Source: Streptomyces tateyamensis (GTDB lineage: Bacteria > Actinomycetota > Actinomycetes > Streptomycetales > Streptomycetaceae). Taken from it: a stretch of 64,000 bases of DNA. Shown piece by piece: positions 60,508 to 64,000 of this stretch (positions are counted from its first letter, which is position 1; the number at the start of each line of letters is the position of its first letter). The stretch lies in contig NZ_PYBW01000013.1 of NCBI RefSeq assembly GCF_003205575.1, forward strand, positions 1 through 64,000, given 5' to 3'. The notes beneath the pieces are model-generated. The model saw only the letters and a list, made by a program, of their open reading frames with translations, ran no database searches and was not told where the DNA came from. The position numbers and the translations under genes are program-made.

Positions 60508-61824
60508 GTGTCGATCACCCGACGGCCGGCCCCGGCCCCGCCCAGCCCCGCGAGCAGCCGTGCCGCGCTCGGCGAGCTGCTGCACACCCGGGACTTCCGG
60601 CGGCTGCTCGGTGCCCGGCTGCTCTCCCAGCTCTCCGATGGGGTCTTCCAGGTCTCGCTGGCCTCGTACGTGATCTTCTCCCCCGAACGGCAGTCCTCCC
60701 CCGCGGACATCGCCTCGATGCTCGCCGTGCTGCTGCTGCCGTTCTCGGTGGTCGGTCCGTTCGCCGGAGTGCTGCTGGACCGCTGGCGCCGCCGCCAGGT
60801 GCTCTACCTGGGCAACCTGACCCGGTTCGGCCTCGGCCTGGTGACCGCCGCGCTGCTGCTCGCCCGGGTCCCCGAGTGGCTCTTCTTCGCCTCGGCCCTA
60901 CTGGTCACCGCGCTCAACCGGTTCATCCTGGCCGGCCTCTCCGCCGCACTGCCCCGGGTGGTCACCCCCGACCAACTGGTCACCGCCAACTCGCTCTCCC
61001 CCACCGCCGGCACCGTGGCGGCCGCGGCCGGCGGCGGGATCGGCTTCGTGTTCCACCAGATACTGCCGCCGGGCACCCGGGCCGACGCCGTGCTGGTCAC
61101 CGTCGCCGCCGCGCTCTACCTGGCCGCCGCGCTGGCGGCCCGCCGGATGGACCCCGAACTGCTGGGCCCGGAGCACCACCCCGACCGGCCGGATCTGCGG
61201 TCCGCACTCGGCCAGGCCGGGCGCGCCCTGGCGGACGGAGTGCGCCACCTGGTCCGGGAGAGCCGCCCGGCCGTGGCGGCGCTCGCAGCGGTCACGGCGG
61301 CCCGGTTCTGCTACGGGATGCTGATCGTCACCGTGCTGATGCTCTCCCGGTACACCTTCAACGCGCCGGGTGACACCAAGGGCGGGCTGGCCACCCTGGG
61401 CACCGCGCTGCTCTTCTCGGCGGTGGGCTTCTTCCTGGCCGCCGTGATCAGCCCGTGGTTCTCCCGGCGGCTCGGGCTGGACGGCTGGATGGTGGCCTGC
61501 CTGGGCTCGGCGGCGGTCTTCGTCCCGGCGCTCGGGCTCTTCTTCTCGGTCTGGCTCACCATGGTCGCCGCGCTGCTGCTGGGCGTGGTCACCCAGGGCA
61601 CCAAGATCTGCGCCGACACGATCGTGCAGCGCGAGGTGGAGGACGACTACCGCGGCCGGGTCTTCTCGCTCTACGACGTGCTGTTCAACGTGGGCTTCGT
61701 GGCCGCCGCCGGGGTGACCGCGCTGGTGCTGCCGCTGAGCGGGCGCTCGGCGGTGGTGGTGTTGGGCGTCTCGGCGATGTACGCGGGGACGGCCGCCCTC
61801 TACGCCCGCACCGCGCGCCGCTAA
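60508..61824 (+). CDS. MFS transporter
   Basis: A 438-aa membrane carrier with about 12 helices. It begins with a Pro-rich stretch, then RDFRRLLGARLLSQLSDGVF and motif A-like AGVLLDRWRRRQVLYLGNL. The ending AMYAGTAALYARTARR is typical of the MFS group related to macrolide exporters (MefA/DHA3-like). The substrate is unknown. The GTG at 60508 has no evident Shine-Dalgarno, and the parS palindrome ends 11 bases upstream, so its expression may be affected by the hairpin or by ParB. The true start could be slightly later. Confidence 0.87.
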   Translation: MSITRRPAPAPPSPASSRAALGELLHTRDFRRLLGARLLSQLSDGVFQVSLASYVIFSPERQSSPADIASMLAVLLLPFSVVGPFAGVLLDRWRRRQVLYLGNLTRFGLGLVTAALLLARVPEWLFFASALLVTALNRFILAGLSAALPRVVTPDQLVTANSLSPTAGTVAAAAGGGIGFVFHQILPPGTRADAVLVTVAAALYLAAALAARRMDPELLGPEHHPDRPDLRSALGQAGRALADGVRHLVRESRPAVAALAAVTAARFCYGMLIVTVLMLSRYTFNAPGDTKGGLATLGTALLFSAVGFFLAAVISPWFSRRLGLDGWMVACLGSAAVFVPALGLFFSVWLTMVAALLLGVVTQGTKICADTIVQREVEDDYRGRVFSLYDVLFNVGFVAAAGVTALVLPLSGRSAVVVLGVSAMYAGTAALYARTARR

Positions 61825-61879
61825 GGTACGGGAGCACGACGCGTCGTCCGTAAGGTACGGGAGCACGACGCCTCGTCCG
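61822..61879. repeat. 29-bp tandem duplication including a stop codon
   Basis: Bases 61822-61850 and 61851-61879 are the same 29-bp unit with one mismatch. The first copy begins with the TAA stop of the MFS gene, so a second TAA follows at 61851. It fills the gap to the next gene. Confidence 0.9.
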
Positions 61880-61899
61880 TCGACTTGGGGAGAGTCCGC

Positions 61900-63210
61900 G
61901 TGACCAATCCGTACCAGCCGCCGGCCGACCCGGACCAGGACCAGCCGCCGGCCGACCCGAACGCGGTGCCGCCGCGGCCTACCGCGCCTCCGATGGCTGC
62001 GCCGCCACCGGTCTTCCCGAGTCAGTCGGCACCACCGGTCGAGGACACCCCGCCCGCGCCGCCCGTGCAGGACGCGGTTCCCGGGCAGGCCCCGCCGCCG
62101 GTCTTCGCGCCGCCGAGCACACCGCCGGGAACACCGGCCGTGCCGGCAGCGCCGGCAGCTGCGGGAGCGTCGGCTGCTCCGGGCGCACCTGTCGTGCCGG
62201 GCGCACCGCCCGTACCGCAGGGCCCGCCCGCGGCCGTGCTGCCGACCCAGCCGTACGGCTTCCCGCCCCAGCAGCCAGCCGCAGCGGCCGGCTACGGCTT
62301 CCCGCCCCAGCAGCCGCCCGCCCCGGCCGGCTACGGCTTCCCCCCGCAGCAGCCGGCCGCAGCGGGGTACGGCTTCCCGCCGCCGAACCCGTACCAGGCC
62401 CCGCCACCGCCCGGCCAGGGCTACGGCTTCGGCGCGCCGCCGCCCGGCTACGGTCAGCCGCAGCTGCTCGCCTGCCGGATCTGCGGCGGCGTCCCGGCCG
62501 CAGACGTCACCGTCCGCGGCCACCGCGGCCTGATCGTGCTGATGCGCTTCCTGCGCGCCCCGGGGCCGTACTGCTCGGTCTGCGGCACCGCCATGGTCCG
62601 CGACATGTCCGAGCAGACCCTGCTGCGCGGCTGGTGGAGCTACCTCTCCTCGCTCTTCACGCTGATCGCGCTGTTGCAGAACCGCGCGGCCTACCAGCGG
62701 CTGCGGCGACTGCCCCCGCCGCAGCCCGGCACCCACGGACCGCAGCTGAACCCGGGCCGCCCGCTGACCAAGCGCGGCGCGATCTGGATGCTGCTGCTGC
62801 CGGCGCTCTCGCTGGTGCTGGCGGTGACCCTGCTCGTGGTGGCGCTCGCCACCGCGGGCGACGCCCCGGTGGACACCAGCAACGACCGCCCGGTGGCCAC
62901 CGCGAAGGCGGGCGACTGCCTCTACGACGCCAACGGCTCGCCCGGCTCCGACGACTCGGACGCCTCGGTCACCGTGGTGCCGTGCTCCGACAAGCGGGCC
63001 CACTTCCAGGTGCTCGCCCGGGTGGCCACCATGGAGGGCGGCTCCCAGGTCTGCGCGCGCTACCGCAACGCCAGCAAGTGGTTCTCGCACAAGGACGCCG
63101 GGTACAGCTTCGTGCTCTGCCTGGGTGCTCCGGGCAGCATCCCGCCGACCGGCAGCAACGGTGACAGCGGCAGCGACGGCACCGGCAGCGGTACCGGGTC
63201 GTCCACCTGA
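61900..63210 (+). CDS. Pro-rich membrane protein with zinc-ribbon-like cysteines
   Basis: A 436-aa protein. The first 185 residues are Pro/Ala-rich with at least four copies of a GYGFPPQQP-like repeat. Next come CRICGG and YCSVCG, a pair of CxxC motifs able to bind zinc, then a hydrophobic helix (IWMLLLPALSLVLAVTLLVV). The outside domain of about 140 residues has four cysteines (GDCLYD, VPCSD, VCARY, VLCLG), resembling LppU-type domains. The GTG at 61900 follows GGGGAGAG. Such proteins are streptomycete-specific and of unknown role. Confidence 0.78.
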   Translation: MTNPYQPPADPDQDQPPADPNAVPPRPTAPPMAAPPPVFPSQSAPPVEDTPPAPPVQDAVPGQAPPPVFAPPSTPPGTPAVPAAPAAAGASAAPGAPVVPGAPPVPQGPPAAVLPTQPYGFPPQQPAAAAGYGFPPQQPPAPAGYGFPPQQPAAAGYGFPPPNPYQAPPPPGQGYGFGAPPPGYGQPQLLACRICGGVPAADVTVRGHRGLIVLMRFLRAPGPYCSVCGTAMVRDMSEQTLLRGWWSYLSSLFTLIALLQNRAAYQRLRRLPPPQPGTHGPQLNPGRPLTKRGAIWMLLLPALSLVLAVTLLVVALATAGDAPVDTSNDRPVATAKAGDCLYDANGSPGSDDSDASVTVVPCSDKRAHFQVLARVATMEGGSQVCARYRNASKWFSHKDAGYSFVLCLGAPGSIPPTGSNGDSGSDGTGSGTGSST

Positions 63211-63225
63211 CGGGTGGACAGGTGG

Positions 63226-63258
63226 ACGGGCCGTCAGCTCTCGGAGCTGACGGCCCGT
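63226..63258. terminator. 15-bp bidirectional hairpin
   Basis: A perfect 15-bp stem (63226-63240 with 63244-63258) around TCG lies between two convergent genes, 15 bases past the first stop and 5 bases past the second. Confidence 0.85.
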
Positions 63259-63263
63259 TCGCG

Positions 63264-63989
63264 TCAGCTGAGGTCGTCGATCAGCTCCTCCTCCACCCCC
63301 TCGTCGAGGGCCCGCAGCAGTGTCAGTCGGCGCCGGGCCGCGGTCCGCTGGTCGTCGTCCAGCACGATCCGCTCCAGACGGTCGACCCGGTCGGTCAGCG
63401 CGTCGACCTTCCGGCTGATGTGCGTCACGTCCTGCGCGACGGCGTTCAGCAGCGGGACCACGGCGGTGCCGATCACCTTGGTCACCACGCTCTCGGCGAT
63501 CCGGGCCACGGCGGCGTCGATGCTGCCGGCCGACGCGCCGAGGAGGTTGTCCACAGGGGGTGCTCCCCAGTTGTCCACAGGCACCTGGCGGGCCTGCTCC
63601 TCGACGTTCAGCAGGTGGAACCGCACCTGACGTGCGACGTCGCTCTCCTTCAGCAGCATCGCCACGTTGAGCACGGTCCGCCGGGTGAACAGCGCGAGGG
63701 ACTTGGCCCGGCTCTGGATCCGACTGACTTCCTTGAAGGAAGCCAGTCGCGCCCCGCTCAGCACGCCGTACCCGTTGGAGCTGAGCTCCGCCCGGTGGTC
63801 GTAGACCAGCGAGTGGATCGCCTGCACCGGGACCTCGAAGTACGCCGCGACCCCCTCCGTGGTCACGTGCACCCCGTCCGGCAGCAGGGTCAGCGCGCGG
63901 ACCTTGTCCAGCACCTCGACCCGGTCGCCCACCCGGGCCCGCATCGTCGGGGACTCCAACAGCACTGCGTCGACGGTCATCGCCACCAC
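63264..63989 (-). CDS. Conserved hypothetical, antirepressor-like DNA-binding protein
   Basis: A 241-aa soluble protein. Residues 30-125 (GVAAYFEVPVQAIHSLVYDH, then FTRRTVLNVAMLLKESDVAR) look like the Rha/Bro-type phage antirepressor or a related DNA-binding fold. The C-terminal part is a long amphipathic helix with heptads (THISRKVDALTDRVDRLERI), a likely coiled coil for oligomerisation. GGAGG lies 4 bases before the GTG at 63989; GTG 63986 is equally good. No phage genes are nearby, so it seems domesticated. Two DnaA boxes lie inside the gene. Confidence 0.65.
   Translation of the reverse strand: MVAMTVDAVLLESPTMRARVGDRVEVLDKVRALTLLPDGVHVTTEGVAAYFEVPVQAIHSLVYDHRAELSSNGYGVLSGARLASFKEVSRIQSRAKSLALFTRRTVLNVAMLLKESDVARQVRFHLLNVEEQARQVPVDNWGAPPVDNLLGASAGSIDAAVARIAESVVTKVIGTAVVPLLNAVAQDVTHISRKVDALTDRVDRLERIVLDDDQRTAARRRLTLLRALDEGVEEELIDDLS
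63547..63579. promoter_or_regulatory. Two Streptomyces DnaA boxes inside a gene
   Basis: TTGTCCACA occurs at 63547-63555 and 63571-63579 in the same orientation, 24 bases apart. Both encode PVDN on the minus strand, so the repeat might reflect protein sequence rather than DnaA binding. Confidence 0.5.
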
Positions 63990-64000
63990 TCTCCCTCCGG

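Overview
The window is high-GC actinobacterial chromosome. Gene content and order point to Streptomycetaceae (Streptomyces or Kitasatospora): a branched-chain ketoacid dehydrogenase cluster beside an orphan NarL-type regulator, two Ser/Thr kinases, a bacterial proteasome activator, a mycothiol-dependent-type isomerase, an LAXTG sortase substrate, and the rpsF-ssb-rpsR-rplI and dnaB block with two Streptomyces-type parS sites (GTTTCACGTGAAAC). The parS sites and these replication genes suggest an origin-proximal core region. The species cannot be fixed from the sequence alone.

Layout. 1-8.9 kb: purD, a SLATT membrane protein, a GntR regulator, a nitrilase-family amidohydrolase, a DinB-type isomerase, an MFS carrier and a secreted M64 peptidase. 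8.9-13.5 kb: bkdABC-like operon and a divergent response regulator. 13.6-20.5 kb: phosphotransferase, two transmembrane Ser/Thr kinases, Bpa, a Pro/Ala-rich surface protein and a GNAT acetyltransferase. 20.6-31.8 kb: quinone oxidoreductase, a cyclodeaminase-FolD-like pair, a K+ channel, molybdenum cofactor genes (moeA, mobA fusion), a metallo-hydrolase, azoreductase with HxlR regulator, two decayed genes, YqeY and an LAXTG protein. 45.4-64 kb: dnaB, a cluster of DnaA boxes, MATE exporter, rplI-rpsR-ssb-rpsF, femX and an alanine-racemase-like gene, a GT-C glycosyltransferase, a class A PBP, PadR, inositol-phosphate synthase and three further genes.

The outstanding feature is a Tn7-like transposon at 32024-45400 (13,377 bp). 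Its ends begin TGTAGGG/CCCTACA, the first 25 bases match at 20 positions in inverted orientation, and it is bounded by a 5-bp target duplication CAGGC. It carries a translationally coupled operon tnsA-tnsB(tniA)-tnsC(tniB)-tniQ, followed at 24 bp by a large PD-(D/E)XK nuclease-NACHT NTPase that is a probable defence gene. The right end lies 16 bp beyond the dnaB stop codon. This copies the geometry of Tn7 at glmS, so I infer that dnaB is the attachment gene and that the long TniQ protein recognises its 3' end. The right side of the element also holds a duplicated inner end-like sequence, an IS701-family element with a passenger gene, a DUF3892 gene and an IS5-family element with a programmed frameshift.

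Other points: a 50-bp perfect palindrome after ino1 contains a parS site and can also act as a terminator; five DnaA-box-like sites lie upstream of dnaB; a FolD-like enzyme lacking its usual cyclohydrolase lysine is coupled to a cyclodeaminase/cyclohydrolase-family gene; and tandem duplications that include the stop codon occur at three separate genes.
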